A stretch of 64,000 bases of DNA from Anabaena sp. 4-3. GTDB lineage: Bacteria > Cyanobacteriota > Cyanobacteriia > Cyanobacteriales > Nostocaceae. The notes beneath the pieces were generated by a model. That model saw only the letters and a list, made by a program, of their open reading frames with translations, was not told where the DNA came from and did no database searches. Each line of letters begins with the position of its first letter. The stretch's first letter is position 1. The translations under genes and the position numbers were made by a program. Positions 48,075-57,431 of this stretch are shown piece after piece. The stretch spans positions 1-64,000 of the forward strand of contig NZ_LUHJ01000014.1 in assembly GCF_001597745.1 (NCBI RefSeq). The letters are read 5' to 3'.

Positions 48075-48983
48075 TTACTTCAAAGCAACTTTAACGCTAG
48101 CCACAGAGACTTCATTGGCTGGTTCGACGGCAATTTGGGCGGGAGAAGCTGAACTGTTCCACCATAACGCCAAAGCAGGAGCTACACCTAAGACCAAGCC
48201 CAATAATACAGGAATGGAAAACCCAGCAGCCAAGCTCATCACAGTAGCAAAACCAAAGTTGCCGAGATAAATAGCTAGTGGTACATTTAGCTGCGATCGC
48301 TCAAATTTGATTGGCTGATTTCTCCACAACAATGCCGCCACAGTCATAAATACCGCACCAGTACCCAACCAGCCAGCAAAGTTTTGATAAGGCATCCCAA
48401 AGAACGCCCCTGGTTGTTGCCAATACCAGAAGGGTAGGGAAGTTTGGCTCATTGCCGGATCAAGTACAAAATCCCAGGAAGTCAGCAACAATGCACCCAA
48501 GCCAATCGCACCTACATGACGCAACAAACTGGGTTTTTTGTCAACTTCTAAACCAGCACGCCCCAACAGATAGGCAGAACATCCCACATAGAACCATGAC
48601 AAAGGAATGGTAAATGGTACTAAACCTGCGATTTTATACCCCAAGCCACTTAAGTAACTGTAGTGTCCAAAAGGAAAACCTGTGCTAGTTCCTAAAAGTT
48701 CACTGGTTAAGGAAATCAAGACCGCAGGCAGCATAAACCCCAAAATACGACCTAAACCTAATGTCCGCAAGCCATACAAAAATACAGCTGCTGCACCCAA
48801 GATCATATAGACCACACCACCACCAGCCATACTCCACTGCATGGCAGTCTGTCCAATCTCGGATAAGTGTAAAATCACTTCGGCATTAGGTATAACCAGT
48901 AGTATACCTACCAATCCAAATACCATTGACACAATATGACCGATGAGGCTGACGCGCTCAACGATAACAAGCTGTTTGATCAT
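48075..48983 (-). CDS. cruF: Carotenoid 1',2'-hydratase CruF-like
   Basis: A 302-residue protein with about eight membrane helices. The family core is visible in LTSELLGTSTGFPFGHYSYL, VPFTIPLSWFYVGCSAYLLG and TSWDFVLDPAMSQTSLPFWY, with acidic and His residues that fit the DUF422/CruF family. CruF adds water to the psi end of gamma-carotene-type substrates, the first step toward myxol glycosides in thylakoid and envelope membranes. It sits immediately upstream of cruG on the same strand. Confidence 0.87.
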   Translation of the reverse strand: MIKQLVIVERVSLIGHIVSMVFGLVGILLVIPNAEVILHLSEIGQTAMQWSMAGGGVVYMILGAAAVFLYGLRTLGLGRILGFMLPAVLISLTSELLGTSTGFPFGHYSYLSGLGYKIAGLVPFTIPLSWFYVGCSAYLLGRAGLEVDKKPSLLRHVGAIGLGALLLTSWDFVLDPAMSQTSLPFWYWQQPGAFFGMPYQNFAGWLGTGAVFMTVAALLWRNQPIKFERSQLNVPLAIYLGNFGFATVMSLAAGFSIPVLLGLVLGVAPALALWWNSSASPAQIAVEPANEVSVASVKVALK

Positions 48984-49247
48984 AATTCCTTAAACACAAT
49001 GTGATAATTCGCTACTCTGCTGCTAACAGTTTACAAATATTTACGAAAAAATTTAACTATTTTTTACCCTAATCTCTGCGAAAATTTGTTGAACTTGCTT
49101 GTCACAGCATAACAATCTGTGAATTACATCTACAAAAAATATGATGATAAACTTATAGTCTAAGCTATTGCTGCCACAATACATTCAGATAACTGATTTA
49201 ATCTCTAGTTCATCCCATAACTAGACTAGCTATTAATACACCAACCC

Positions 49248-49694
49248 ATGCTAATTGTCAACAAAATTCCCTGGATAGCCTTAACGCTATTACTACTTAG
49301 CTACAGTACCTTGGGTTGGGTATTATCTGAGGCAAAAGCCCCTTGGTTTGTGTGGCTCGCCCTGGTACTAACATTATTACTGTTGGTAGGAATTTTAACC
49401 GCTCCCTATGCAACAATAGCAAAATACTTCGGTGTTTTCTTTGGCTCAAATACTAAGAGTTTCATTGCTACCGTATTCGGAGCATTTTTATTTTTCATCA
49501 TGCTTGCCTGGTTTCGCGTATTTCTTGATACATTGCTGATTATTTCTGCTGCTATACTAGCGAGAATTGATTTTCAATCAGCTGGTTTTAAAGAAGGACA
49601 AGCATTTATAATTACGTCTATTTTCTCCATTGCTGGCGTAGGATTAGGCGCGCTGATAAATATGATATTTATGCAGCGATTATTACTGTGGTAA
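49248..49694 (+). CDS. Small four-helix membrane protein of unknown function
   Basis: A 148-residue protein with four predicted membrane helices (WIALTLLLLSYSTLGWVL, WLALVLTLLLLVGILTA, the FIATVFGAFLFFIMLAW region and the FSIAGVGLGALINMIF region). No conserved motif I recognise. It stands alone, divergent from cruF, with a hairpin terminator shared with the convergent rpmA gene. Confidence 0.6.
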   Translation: MLIVNKIPWIALTLLLLSYSTLGWVLSEAKAPWFVWLALVLTLLLLVGILTAPYATIAKYFGVFFGSNTKSFIATVFGAFLFFIMLAWFRVFLDTLLIISAAILARIDFQSAGFKEGQAFIITSIFSIAGVGLGALINMIFMQRLLLW

Positions 49695-49734
49695 TCGCTG
49701 GTTATTTCTGGCATCCTACTAAAACCTAAATTTT

Positions 49735-49755
49735 AGGGTGGGCATTACCCACCCT
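49735..49755. terminator. Bidirectional terminator between the membrane-protein gene and rpmA
   Basis: AGGGTGGG (49735-49742) pairs perfectly with CCCACCCT (49748-49755) around CATTA, preceded by AAATTTT. It serves convergent genes on both strands. Its GGGCATTACCCACC core also resembles the dispersed GGCAATGCCCACC repeats. Confidence 0.75.
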
Positions 49756-49764
49756 GAGAATTAT

Positions 49765-50043
49765 CTAGCTAGCTACTGCTTCTGCTGCAACTGCTGGATA
49801 AACACTGACTTTTTTGCGGGATTTACCTTTTCTTTCAAAGGTAACTACACCATCAACCAAAGCAAACAAAGTGTCATCTTTGCCGATACCGACGTTGTTA
49901 CCAGGGTGAAATTTGGTTCCCCGTTGACGCACAAGAATATTACCCGCGCGTACAGCTTGCCCACCAAAACGCTTCACACCTAGACGCTGGGCATTAGAGT
50001 CACGACCGTTACGTGTACTACCTGTTCCTTTCTTATGAGCCAT
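49765..50043 (-). CDS. rpmA: 50S ribosomal protein L27
   Basis: A 92-residue protein starting [20 protein letters not shown], the conserved N-terminus that reaches the peptidyl-transferase centre; no cleavable N-terminal extension as in Firmicutes. Signature [20 protein letters not shown]. Second gene of the rplU-rpmA pair (32-nt gap). Confidence 0.98.
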   Translation of the reverse strand: MAHKKGTGSTRNGRDSNAQRLGVKRFGGQAVRAGNILVRQRGTKFHPGNNVGIGKDDTLFALVDGVVTFERKGKSRKKVSVYPAVAAEAVAS

Positions 50044-50075
50044 AATTTCCTGTTTTTATCGCTTCTTCTTTACTA

Positions 50076-50471
50076 TTATTCAGCAGTTTCCGCACCTGGG
50101 GTACTAGCAACACCAGCCTCAGCAGTTGCGTCTGCGGGTGCGGTGAATACAGTACCGTTAAGGGTGATGGAATTAATCATTAGTCTAGTGATTTCCTGGC
50201 GATGCCCCCGTTTTTTGCGGGTTTTCTTTTTGGGCTTCATTTTATAAACCAGGACTTTGCGCCCTCTCAGATGGCGCATCACTGTTCCTTCTACTGTTGC
50301 CCCTGAGACTAACGGCTGTCCAATGGTAACTTCACCGTCATGCTGCACCAGTAATACAGAATCTATTGTAACTGTTGCATCTGGTTCAGCAGCGAGCAGT
50401 TCAATATCATAAAAACGACCTGGCTCTACTCTTAATTGTTTGCCGCCAGTTTCAATAATTGCGTAGGTCAT
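50076..50471 (-). CDS. rplU: 50S ribosomal protein L21
   Basis: A 131-residue protein with the family start [20 protein letters not shown] and the basic [20 protein letters not shown] signature; the C-terminal 20 residues (Ala/Thr/Glu-rich) are a cyanobacterial extension. Upstream of rpmA in the conserved L21-L27 order. Its leader (50472-50600) contains short inverted repeats that might form an autoregulatory structure, but I cannot define it. Confidence 0.98.
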   Translation of the reverse strand: MTYAIIETGGKQLRVEPGRFYDIELLAAEPDATVTIDSVLLVQHDGEVTIGQPLVSGATVEGTVMRHLRGRKVLVYKMKPKKKTRKKRGHRQEITRLMINSITLNGTVFTAPADATAEAGVASTPGAETAE

Positions 50472-50880
50472 GTAATTGTCCTTGAGGTTGCCGTACAGGT
50501 AGCTGGACTTTATCTGTTGTAGATGTCAGCTTTTGTAGGATGTCTACCTGATCCGAGCAGGAATTAGACAGACAATCTAAAATCATATACCATCCAATAG
50601 TGTTAAGTCAAGTCAGTAGCCATAGGTTATGACTAGGGATTTAGAAGTATTGAGCAGAGGAAAATTTATCAATAATTTCGACATGAGTTTACGAAATTTT
50701 GAAAGTCGTTGATGTAGTCAATAGCGACACAGAACAGCACCAATAAATCTGAGCAACTACCGGATATGTTTGCTCAGATTTTCCCTTTAGAGCCAGCTTC
50801 GATTTGTAGAGTGATAAATTAGGCGATCGCCTAACATAAACAAGTAACATAAAATTAGACTCTACTAAGGAGAAGCTGAG
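50472..50880. other. Upstream region of rplU and of a DUF2281 gene
   Basis: 409 nt of divergent promoter sequence. TAGATGTC and GATGTCTA-like inverted repeats near 50517-50545 could fold in the rplU leader. The last part carries GGCGATCGCC (50823-50832) and AAGGAG 7 nt before the ATG at 50881. No gene is visible. Confidence 0.5.
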
Positions 50881-51095
50881 ATGACTGCTCAAGCTGTCGA
50901 TATCACCTCAGAATTAATTGCTAAACTGCAAACCCTCGCACCGGAACAGCAACAGCAGGTTTTAGATTTTGTAGAATTTTTAGCACAAAAATATTATCAA
51001 CCTGAACAAATGCCTGAGAAAAGGTACTAGGTTTAAATCAAGGTGAAATTTGGATGAGTGATGATTTTAATGAGCCTTTACCTGATGAATTTTGA
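50881..51095 (+). pseudogene. DUF2281-family antitoxin-like gene with a frameshift
   Basis: The reading frame from ATG 50881 (MTAQAVDITSELIAKLQTLA, then EQQQQVLDFVEFLAQKYY) ends at TAG 51028-51030 after 49 codons. From about 51021 another frame continues seamlessly as KVLGLNQGEIWMSDDFNEPL and PDEF then TGA at 51093-51095. Together they make a complete DUF2281-type protein (about 71 aa) of the kind found as antitoxin partner of PIN or other small toxins. A single-base slip in GAGAAAAGG (51016-51024) explains the break, either mutation, sequencing error or slippage. A strong AAGGAG ribosome binding site precedes the start. Confidence 0.75.
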
Positions 51096-51112
51096 TATCT
51101 TAAATTATTGCT

Positions 51113-52201
51113 ATGAAAAGAATAGAAGTTGAAAAAAGAACTATTTTAATTGGTTTAGCAGGTAGTCATGGCTATGGGCTAAACCGCCCTGATTCTGATT
51201 TTGATTTCCGAGGTGTGTTTATCGCGCCTAAAAGATATTATTTAGGATTTGATCGCATCGAACAAAAAGATACTGGTTGGGATGAAACAGGAATTTTTTC
51301 GTTTATTGATGGTAATAAAGATACAGTTATCTATGAACTAAAAAAAGTCCTTCAGTTATTAGCAGGTGCTAATCCCAATGTTTTAGAATTGCTGTGGTTA
51401 CCTAATTACCCGGTTTTAACTTCAGTCGGACAGCATTTAATTAAACACAGAAAATTATTTTTAAGTAAGAAAGTTAAACATACTTACTCTGGCTATGCTT
51501 TTGCTCAAATCAAAAAGATGGAAACTCATCGGAAGTGGTTGTTGAATCCCCCGCAAAAGAAACCACTACCATCTGATTTTGGCATGGAAAATGAACAGCC
51601 TTTGATTAAAGATGAATTAAATGCTTTTTTAGAGTATTTGTATATTTTAATTAGAGGGAAAATAGAATTTTTAGAAGAAGCTGAACAATTATATAAATTG
51701 CTAACGGCTGATATTGATTTTAAAGGGTTACTAAAACAATACACTTTACCTGATGAGGCTTTGGAATATACCCAAAAGTTAACTAATAGCCGTAAGGATT
51801 TTATTCGCCTATTACAGAAAAGCCAAAATTACCAAATAGCGTTAAGAGAATGGCAAGCTTATATATCATGGCAAGAAAACCGCAATCCCGCTAGGGCGGA
51901 AATGGAAAGAAAGTCAGGTTTTGACTTGAAACATGGGATGCACTGCATTAGATTACTACGCAGTGGTTTAGAAATATTGCAGACAGGACAAATAATTGTA
52001 GATAGAAGAATAGCGGGTGATGTGGAGGATTTAAGAGCTATTCTCAAGGGTGCGTATTCTTATGAAGAGGTGATGAAAATGGCAGATGATTTAGTTGCTC
52101 AAATGGAATCTGTCTATGAAAATTCAAGTTTACCTCATCAACCAGATTTAGAGCAAATTAATGATTTGTGTATGGAATTAGTGGAAATGGAAGGGTGGTA
52201 A
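51113..52201 (+). CDS. Predicted nucleotidyltransferase (COG3541 / YcgL-like)
   Basis: A 362-residue protein of the nucleotidyltransferase superfamily. Core motif at the N-terminus: ILIGLAGSHGYGLNRPDSDF and then DFRGVFIAP, i.e. G-S followed by paired Asp for metal-dependent nucleotide transfer. The rest is helical (NVLELLWLPNYPVL, MHCIRLLRSGLEIL). Related proteins in phage-type DNA islands modify or sense nucleotides; the substrate is unknown. It lies 17 nt after the frameshifted DUF2281 gene and is probably cotranscribed, reminiscent of antitoxin plus nucleotidyltransferase arrangements. Confidence 0.8.
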   Translation: MKRIEVEKRTILIGLAGSHGYGLNRPDSDFDFRGVFIAPKRYYLGFDRIEQKDTGWDETGIFSFIDGNKDTVIYELKKVLQLLAGANPNVLELLWLPNYPVLTSVGQHLIKHRKLFLSKKVKHTYSGYAFAQIKKMETHRKWLLNPPQKKPLPSDFGMENEQPLIKDELNAFLEYLYILIRGKIEFLEEAEQLYKLLTADIDFKGLLKQYTLPDEALEYTQKLTNSRKDFIRLLQKSQNYQIALREWQAYISWQENRNPARAEMERKSGFDLKHGMHCIRLLRSGLEILQTGQIIVDRRIAGDVEDLRAILKGAYSYEEVMKMADDLVAQMESVYENSSLPHQPDLEQINDLCMELVEMEGW

Positions 52202-52205
52202 TTAA

Positions 52206-52252
52206 TTCAAAATTCAAAATACCCTACGGGAAGCAAGCTACAAAATTCAAAA
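52206..52252. repeat. Short form of the nested palindrome/heptad repeat
   Basis: Reads CAAAATTCAAAATACCCTA, then CGGGAAGCAAGCTACAAAAT, then TCAAAATT. The same outer sequences bracket the longer palindromic element at 4231-4336, so this is the same repeat without the inner part. Confidence 0.6.
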
Positions 52253-52286
52253 TTAAAGAATTCTTGGGCATTGGGAATAACAATAT

Positions 52287-52352
52287 GTAGGGTGCGTCAG
52301 TCAGAGAAACCCTTGATATTCCCAGAAATGATTCGTACTGACGCACCCTACT
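52287..52352. repeat. Palindromic repeat (GTAGGGTGCGTCAG), copy 1
   Basis: Arms GTAGGGTGCGTCAGT and ACTGACGCACCCTAC pair perfectly over 15 bp around about 35 nt. Two further copies are at 58609-58673 and 59485-59549. Confidence 0.85.
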
Positions 52353-52372
52353 AACTGACTTTACGATAGCCA

Positions 52373-52672
52373 TTAGTCAAGAGTTTTGATTAAGTCGGCG
52401 AAACCGTAGAAACTGATAAGACATAATAATACTGCTGTGAGTTGGGTAAGTCTGGTTTGGGGTGAGGGTGCGATCGCCTCTCGCACTAAAATAGAAATAG
52501 ATGCACCAATCACCAAGCTTAAGCCCAAGACTAAATAGGGTAGTTCTGGTAAAATCGTCGCTACAGCTAACATGGCGATCGCTAGCATCAACATCACTAA
52601 CTCTACAAACCGAGGCGGATTGTATTGGCTAGCTAAAATCAAGCTGTTTAACCAAAATTGCCAAACTCTCAT
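52373..52672 (-). CDS. Small hydrophobic protein of unknown function
   Basis: 99 residues from ATG 52672 (MRVWQFWLNSLILASQYNPP). The open frame extends to 52711, but the added codons fall in a repeat-like CTCAGCACTC sequence. Three hydrophobic segments (FVELVMLMLAIAMLAVATIL, LVLGLSLVIGASISILV, LTAVLLCLISFYGFADLI) imply a membrane protein. It follows chlI (62-nt gap) on the same strand, so it may be cotranscribed with it. Family unknown. Confidence 0.65.
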   Translation of the reverse strand: MRVWQFWLNSLILASQYNPPRFVELVMLMLAIAMLAVATILPELPYLVLGLSLVIGASISILVREAIAPSPQTRLTQLTAVLLCLISFYGFADLIKTLD

Positions 52673-52733
52673 GAGTGCTGAGTGATGAGTTCTCAGTGAA
52701 CAGTTAATCATGATTACTGTTCACTGACGATAA

Positions 52734-53858
52734 TTACCGGACACCTGTCTTCATTTGACCAGCACCGTTTTTCTGTGCCGCATCATCTTCTGGTAGTTCT
52801 ACACCAAAAACACGGGCAAAAACTTTTTCGACTTTATAACCAGAATCAATTGATTCTAAGGGGTCTTTCCGCAGACGGTGACGTAAACATAAAGTAATTA
52901 CACGGCGAATATCATCAACTGTGACTTCTGTACGTCCCTCAAAAGCTGTTAAAGCTTTGGCGGCGCGGTTAGTCACGATATCACCACGTAAACCGTCTAC
53001 ATCTAATTCTGAACAAACCTCAGAAATTTTCACCCGCAGGTCATAGTCAAGCTTAACTTCTGGTAAAAGCTTTTGCGCGTTGACTATTTTTTGTTGGAGT
53101 GCTTCTTGGTCAGTTTTGTGTTTTTCCAGAAATGAGGGCGGATTTTGGTCAAATTCTGACCGTTGTTCGACAATTTGCACCCGCAAAGCTGGTTCTTTAA
53201 CCGTGTGAATTTCTGCGTGCATCCCAAAGCGGTCAAGTAGCTGAGGACGTAATTCACCTTCTTCTGGGTTTCCAGAACCGACCAAGACAAATCTTGCCGG
53301 GTGACGGATAGAAATACCTTCCCGTTCTACAGTGTTCCAGCCACTAGCAGCAGAGTCGAGGAGTACGTCTACTAGGTGGTCATCTAACAAGTTGACCTCA
53401 TCCACGTAGAGGATACCCCGATTTGCTTTAGCCAGCAGACCTGGTTCAAAAGCTTTCACACCTTCAGATAAAGCTTTTTCAATGTCGATAGTGCCACATA
53501 CCCGGTCTTCCGTAGCACCGAGGGGTAGGTCTACCATTTGAACTTTTTTCAGTTCTAAGGCAACTTCTGCCCCTTGGTCAACCTTTTGGCGGACTTCATC
53601 ACTCATCAGGTCGGGGTCGCTGGGGTGGCTGTTGAAGGGGTCATTGGCAACCACAGGAATTTCTGGTAATAGGTCAGCCAGCGCCCGGATAGTTGTGGAT
53701 TTGCCGGTACCGCGATCGCCCATAATCATTACACCACCAATTTTGGGATCAATCACGTTTAACAGCAGTGCCAGTTTCATTTCTTCCTGGCCCACAATTG
53801 CCGTAAATGGAAATACCACGCGACGCGCACTTGCCGTGGATTGAGCAGTTGGAGTCAC
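52734..53858 (-). CDS. chlI: Magnesium chelatase ATPase subunit I
   Basis: A 374-residue AAA+ protein. Walker A GDRGTGKS (residues 47-54), Walker [18 protein letters not shown], sensor 1 segment [20 protein letters not shown] and Arg finger LLDRFGMH. With ChlD and ChlH it inserts Mg2+ into protoporphyrin IX, the first step specific to chlorophyll; the hexamer forms in the stroma-like cytoplasm near thylakoids. Length is normal and the start [13 protein letters not shown] fits known cyanobacterial proteins. Confidence 0.97.
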   Translation of the reverse strand: MTPTAQSTASARRVVFPFTAIVGQEEMKLALLLNVIDPKIGGVMIMGDRGTGKSTTIRALADLLPEIPVVANDPFNSHPSDPDLMSDEVRQKVDQGAEVALELKKVQMVDLPLGATEDRVCGTIDIEKALSEGVKAFEPGLLAKANRGILYVDEVNLLDDHLVDVLLDSAASGWNTVEREGISIRHPARFVLVGSGNPEEGELRPQLLDRFGMHAEIHTVKEPALRVQIVEQRSEFDQNPPSFLEKHKTDQEALQQKIVNAQKLLPEVKLDYDLRVKISEVCSELDVDGLRGDIVTNRAAKALTAFEGRTEVTVDDIRRVITLCLRHRLRKDPLESIDSGYKVEKVFARVFGVELPEDDAAQKNGAGQMKTGVR

Positions 53859-54563
53859 TAAATTACCTTAACAATATTTTTCTTATTACAGTTCTTTATT
53901 GTGCCACACTTAGGGCTTCGGGGGAGCGAACAGATCAGATGTAGATTCTAGTTGGGCAAAATTTCATTCTTGGCGACTCGAACAAACAGAACCACCCACC
54001 GGGCTTTTGCGGTTTCCTAACTTCTAGAGAGTGGCGAAAATATTTTTCTTGATCAGAGGCTATGCCAACATGCAGAGTCTCATGAATAATTTCGGTGTTG
54101 AGCAGCAATTTTTGGTATTAGTATTGCCACCGAATATCATTAAGTTTTTCTTAAGAAGAATAACCAAATCATTTTTATAAAAAACACCGACATTATTTAG
54201 TCAAAATCTCAAACATTGACTAAAATTGTCATAAATTCACGATTACCAAAGAATGAGGTTTGTTAAGCGTCTCAAGCAGGAACAATCTTTAACATTAATT
54301 AATAATAAAAATTGAGTTATTGTTACTTGGTTGTAGCCTGCACAGACAATTGCTACTAAAATCTAACCTCAGAGAAATCGTTTTTTTAGTATCTCAGGGT
54401 TATCTTGTGGAATTAGGTAGACTAAGGAGTAATTAATTACTACAACACTCCAAAGTCACCATGATGGCTTAACTAACAAATCTCATGTTTATACATCATC
54501 TAATGCGATGGTGGCGAGACTGTAAACAGCAGATTATAAAGTTACAATAGTGAGACTAAAACC
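53859..54563. other. Divergent spacer upstream of chlI
   Basis: A 705-nt AT-rich gap, the longest in the window. It holds the chlI promoter (minus) and that of the small gene at 54564. No open frame looks coding. I see no tandem repeats; short GC-rich patches around 53990-54040 (ACCACCCACCGGGC) might belong to a noncoding RNA, without further support. Confidence 0.5.
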
Positions 54564-54887
54564 GTGAAATATTTCTTTCTTGCTGAAGGATGGACTGTAG
54601 GCAGAGTGTGGGCATCTGATGGACTATGGCAGATAACCGCATGGCGACGACAACCAGATATTCAACGCCTAAATATTTGTTTAGTAGAAAAAAATGAATT
54701 AATGTGGCTGTACCGCATTGAAGATAATGTGTTAACCGTAGAAGTGAAACCAAGCACATCAGAATTTGTAAATCAAACTATTGGTCAAGTTGTAATAAAA
54801 CGCTTGCTGACGGCTGAACAAGTAATTGAGCGACTAGGAACTGCTCAAGCCAAGTGTCATTTGCAAAATATCCAATTAGTCGTTTAG
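54564..54887 (+). CDS. Conserved-looking hypothetical protein
   Basis: A 107-residue protein from GTG 54564 (MKYFFLAEGWTVGRVWASDG). Mixed beta/alpha pattern with many Trp residues near the N-terminus (LWQITAWRRQPDIQRLN) and a helical end (KRLLTAEQVIERLGTAQAKC). No membrane segment or catalytic motif is seen. Good codon character supports a real gene; no family is recognised. Confidence 0.65.
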   Translation: MKYFFLAEGWTVGRVWASDGLWQITAWRRQPDIQRLNICLVEKNELMWLYRIEDNVLTVEVKPSTSEFVNQTIGQVVIKRLLTAEQVIERLGTAQAKCHLQNIQLVV

Positions 54888-55334
54888 GGGATGAGGGGGA
54901 TGAGGGAGCGGAGGAAGAAAAACTTTTACCCAGTCCCCAATACCCAGTCCCCAGTCCCCAGTCCCTTCCAATCCCAAAATGTAAAGATTTATAAAAATAC
55001 GCAAAATATATATTAACGGCGATTCATGGCAAGATAAATCTTACAGACCATCTGAGCGCATCTATTTACACGCTTGCAAACAGTTCCATCAATAGTTACA
55101 CTTTTTTAAATAATTCTCATTTTTACTTAGCGATCGCTAGCATCTGGGATAATTTCTCCGAAATGTGTCAGCATTGCTAAGGCGGCCATATCTAGCTGAC
55201 AAAGCTGGATGATGGCAAAGCTCAGGCTCTGGCAGTAAAAAAATCAGAGAAGTCCGAGGTGAGGCTTCCAACCTTGGCACCTTAAGTAAGAAAATTGTTT
55301 TGTAAACATAACTCATCGAGGAGGAGCGTAGTCG
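54888..55334 (+). promoter_or_regulatory. psbB upstream region
   Basis: 447 nt. The first part has GGGGATGAGG units and CCCAGTCCCC repeats (54890-54965); the remainder is the psbB leader, ending with GAGGAGGAG 8-16 nt ahead of the ATG. No gene is visible. Confidence 0.55.
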
Positions 55335-56864
55335 ATGGGACTACCCTGGTACCGAGTACATACAGTCGTTCTGAATGACCCAGGCCGACTGATTTCTGTA
55401 CACTTGATGCACACAGCCTTAGTGGCAGGCTGGGCTGGTTCAATGGCTTTATACGAATTAGCTATTTATGACCCCAGCGACCCAGTTCTCAACCCCATGT
55501 GGCGGCAAGGAATGTTTGTGCTGCCCTTCATGGCGCGGTTAGGCGTTACCCAATCTTGGGGCGGTTGGAGTGTGACTGGAGCTTCAGCAGTTGATCCTGG
55601 TTTCTGGTCATTTGAAGGCGTTGCCGCAGCTCACATCGTTCTGTCTGGTTTATTATTCTTAGCTGCCGTTTGGCACTGGGTTTACTGGGATTTGGAACTC
55701 TTCAGAGATCCCCGCACTGGCGAACCTGCTCTAGACTTGCCAAAAATGTTTGGCATTCACCTGTTCTTATCTGGTTTACTTTGTTTTGGTTTTGGTGCTT
55801 TCCACCTCACAGGTCTATTTGGCCCTGGAATGTGGATTTCTGATGCCTATGGTATTACTGGTAGCGTGCAACCAGTAGCACCAGAATGGGGGCCAGCCGG
55901 TTTTAACCCGTATAACCCCGGTGGTGTAGTGGCTCACCACATCGCTGCTGGTGTTGTTGGTATTATTGCTGGTTTATTCCACCTGACAGTTAGACCACCC
56001 GAAAGGCTCTACAAAGCCCTGCGGATGGGTAACATTGAAACCGTACTCTCTAGCAGTATTGCAGCAGTATTCTTTGCGGCTTTCGTAGTTGCTGGAACAA
56101 TGTGGTACGGTAGTGCTACCACCCCCATTGAACTGTTTGGGCCTACCCGTTACCAATGGGATCAAGGCTACTTCCGCCAAGAAATCGAGCGTCGTGTGCA
56201 ATCTAGCGTAGCTCAAGGTGCAAGCCTTTCTGAAGCGTGGTCACAAATTCCTGAAAAATTGGCTTTCTACGATTACGTTGGTAATAGCCCCGCTAAAGGT
56301 GGTTTATTCCGTACAGGGCCAATGGTGAAAGGTGATGGTATTGCCCAATCTTGGCAAGGTCACGCCGTATTCACAGATGCTGAAGGTAGAGAATTAACTG
56401 TACGTCGTCTACCCAACTTCTTTGAAACATTCCCAGTTATCCTGACCGATGCTGATGGTATTGTCCGCGCTGACATCCCCTTCCGTCGGGCAGAATCTAA
56501 GTATAGCTTTGAGCAAACAGGCGTAACTGTTAGCTTCTACGGTGGCGATTTGGATGGTAAAACCTTTACCGATCCCGTCGATGTGAAGAAATATGCCCGG
56601 AAAGCTCAAGGTGGAGAAATCTTTGAATTTGACCGCGAAACCTTAAACTCTGACGGTGTATTCCGTACATCTCCTAGAGGTTGGTTTACCTTTGGTCACG
56701 CTATATTTGCTCTATTCTTCTTCTTTGGCCATATCTGGCACGGTTCTCGGACAATCTACCGAGACGTATTTGCTGGTGTGGAAGCGGATCTAGAAGAGCA
56801 AGTGGAATGGGGTCTATTCCAGAAAGTGGGTGACAAAACAACCCGCCGGAAGGAAGCTCTTTAA
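55335..56864 (+). CDS. psbB: Photosystem II core antenna CP47
   Basis: A 509-residue chlorophyll-binding core protein. Six membrane helices with paired His ligands (e.g. [72 protein letters not shown]) and the large lumenal loop between helices V and VI. Start [20 protein letters not shown] is canonical. It collects excitation energy for the photosystem II reaction centre. Followed after about 90 nt by psbT. Confidence 0.99.
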   Translation: MGLPWYRVHTVVLNDPGRLISVHLMHTALVAGWAGSMALYELAIYDPSDPVLNPMWRQGMFVLPFMARLGVTQSWGGWSVTGASAVDPGFWSFEGVAAAHIVLSGLLFLAAVWHWVYWDLELFRDPRTGEPALDLPKMFGIHLFLSGLLCFGFGAFHLTGLFGPGMWISDAYGITGSVQPVAPEWGPAGFNPYNPGGVVAHHIAAGVVGIIAGLFHLTVRPPERLYKALRMGNIETVLSSSIAAVFFAAFVVAGTMWYGSATTPIELFGPTRYQWDQGYFRQEIERRVQSSVAQGASLSEAWSQIPEKLAFYDYVGNSPAKGGLFRTGPMVKGDGIAQSWQGHAVFTDAEGRELTVRRLPNFFETFPVILTDADGIVRADIPFRRAESKYSFEQTGVTVSFYGGDLDGKTFTDPVDVKKYARKAQGGEIFEFDRETLNSDGVFRTSPRGWFTFGHAIFALFFFFGHIWHGSRTIYRDVFAGVEADLEEQVEWGLFQKVGDKTTRRKEAL

Positions 56865-56957
56865 TTTCCAGGGATGGGCGATGGGGAGAAGAAAATTTTT
56901 CTCATCACCCAATCCTCAATACTTTAATTACTAGCTGGATAGGCAGGAGCTTTTAAC

Positions 56958-57065
56958 ATGGAAAGCGTTGCGTACATCTTAATTTTGACCCTGGCAATTG
57001 GTGTTCTCTTCTTTGCGATCGCATTCCGCGAACCCCCTCGCATCGAGAAAAAAGAAGATAAGTAG
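56958..57065 (+). CDS. psbT: Photosystem II small subunit PsbT
   Basis: A 35-residue single-helix protein: [20 protein letters not shown] then [15 protein letters not shown], the standard PsbT sequence with a short charged tail. It lies at the photosystem II dimer interface and aids repair of the acceptor side. Directly downstream of psbB as in other cyanobacteria and plastids; cotranscription is likely. AGGAGC lies ahead of the start. Confidence 0.97.
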   Translation: MESVAYILILTLAIGVLFFAIAFREPPRIEKKEDK

Positions 57066-57103
57066 GTCATTGACACCAAACATTGACACTCAGATCAAAT
57101 TTG

Positions 57104-57137
57104 TATCCGTTGTTTCTACACTCAGGAACAACGGATA
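57104..57137 (+). terminator. Terminator of psbB-psbT
   Basis: Stem ATCCGTTGTT/AACAACGGAT (10 bp) around TCTACACTCAGG, followed by ATTTTCC. About 40 nt after the psbT stop. Confidence 0.75.
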
Positions 57138-57431
57138 TTTTCCGGTTTTGCTTTTTGAGCAATGTAGCTAAAATAGTTATAGTTAACTAATAGTTTTCCA
57201 TGAGCAACGGGGGCATAACTCCTAAAAGCAGAACTTGGTTAATAAATTTGTGAATAAATCTTGTTCAGATAGTTATGATATAATTATCTATCTGGAAGTT
57301 GATATGTGTTAATACTAGCTTTTCTAGGCTAGGATTAAAAAAAGTCGGTGTACACTACCATTTAGGCAGTTGCATACATATCGCTATTATGGCATAACCT
57401 TTACGGAGACTCGAACCAGGAACAAATCAGC
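57138..57431 (+). promoter_or_regulatory. rpsA promoter and leader
   Basis: About 290 nt of AT-rich sequence between the psbBT terminator and rpsA. Direct repeat-like AGTTATAGTTAACTAATAG and TAGTTATGATATAATTATC segments occur. The start codon is preceded by GGAGA at some distance, so translation may rely on S1-like features. No gene is visible. Confidence 0.5.

Noticed and set aside
53985-54045. Small noncoding RNA in the chlI upstream gap
   Set aside because: A GC-rich patch alone is weak evidence; no convincing hairpin plus terminator was found.
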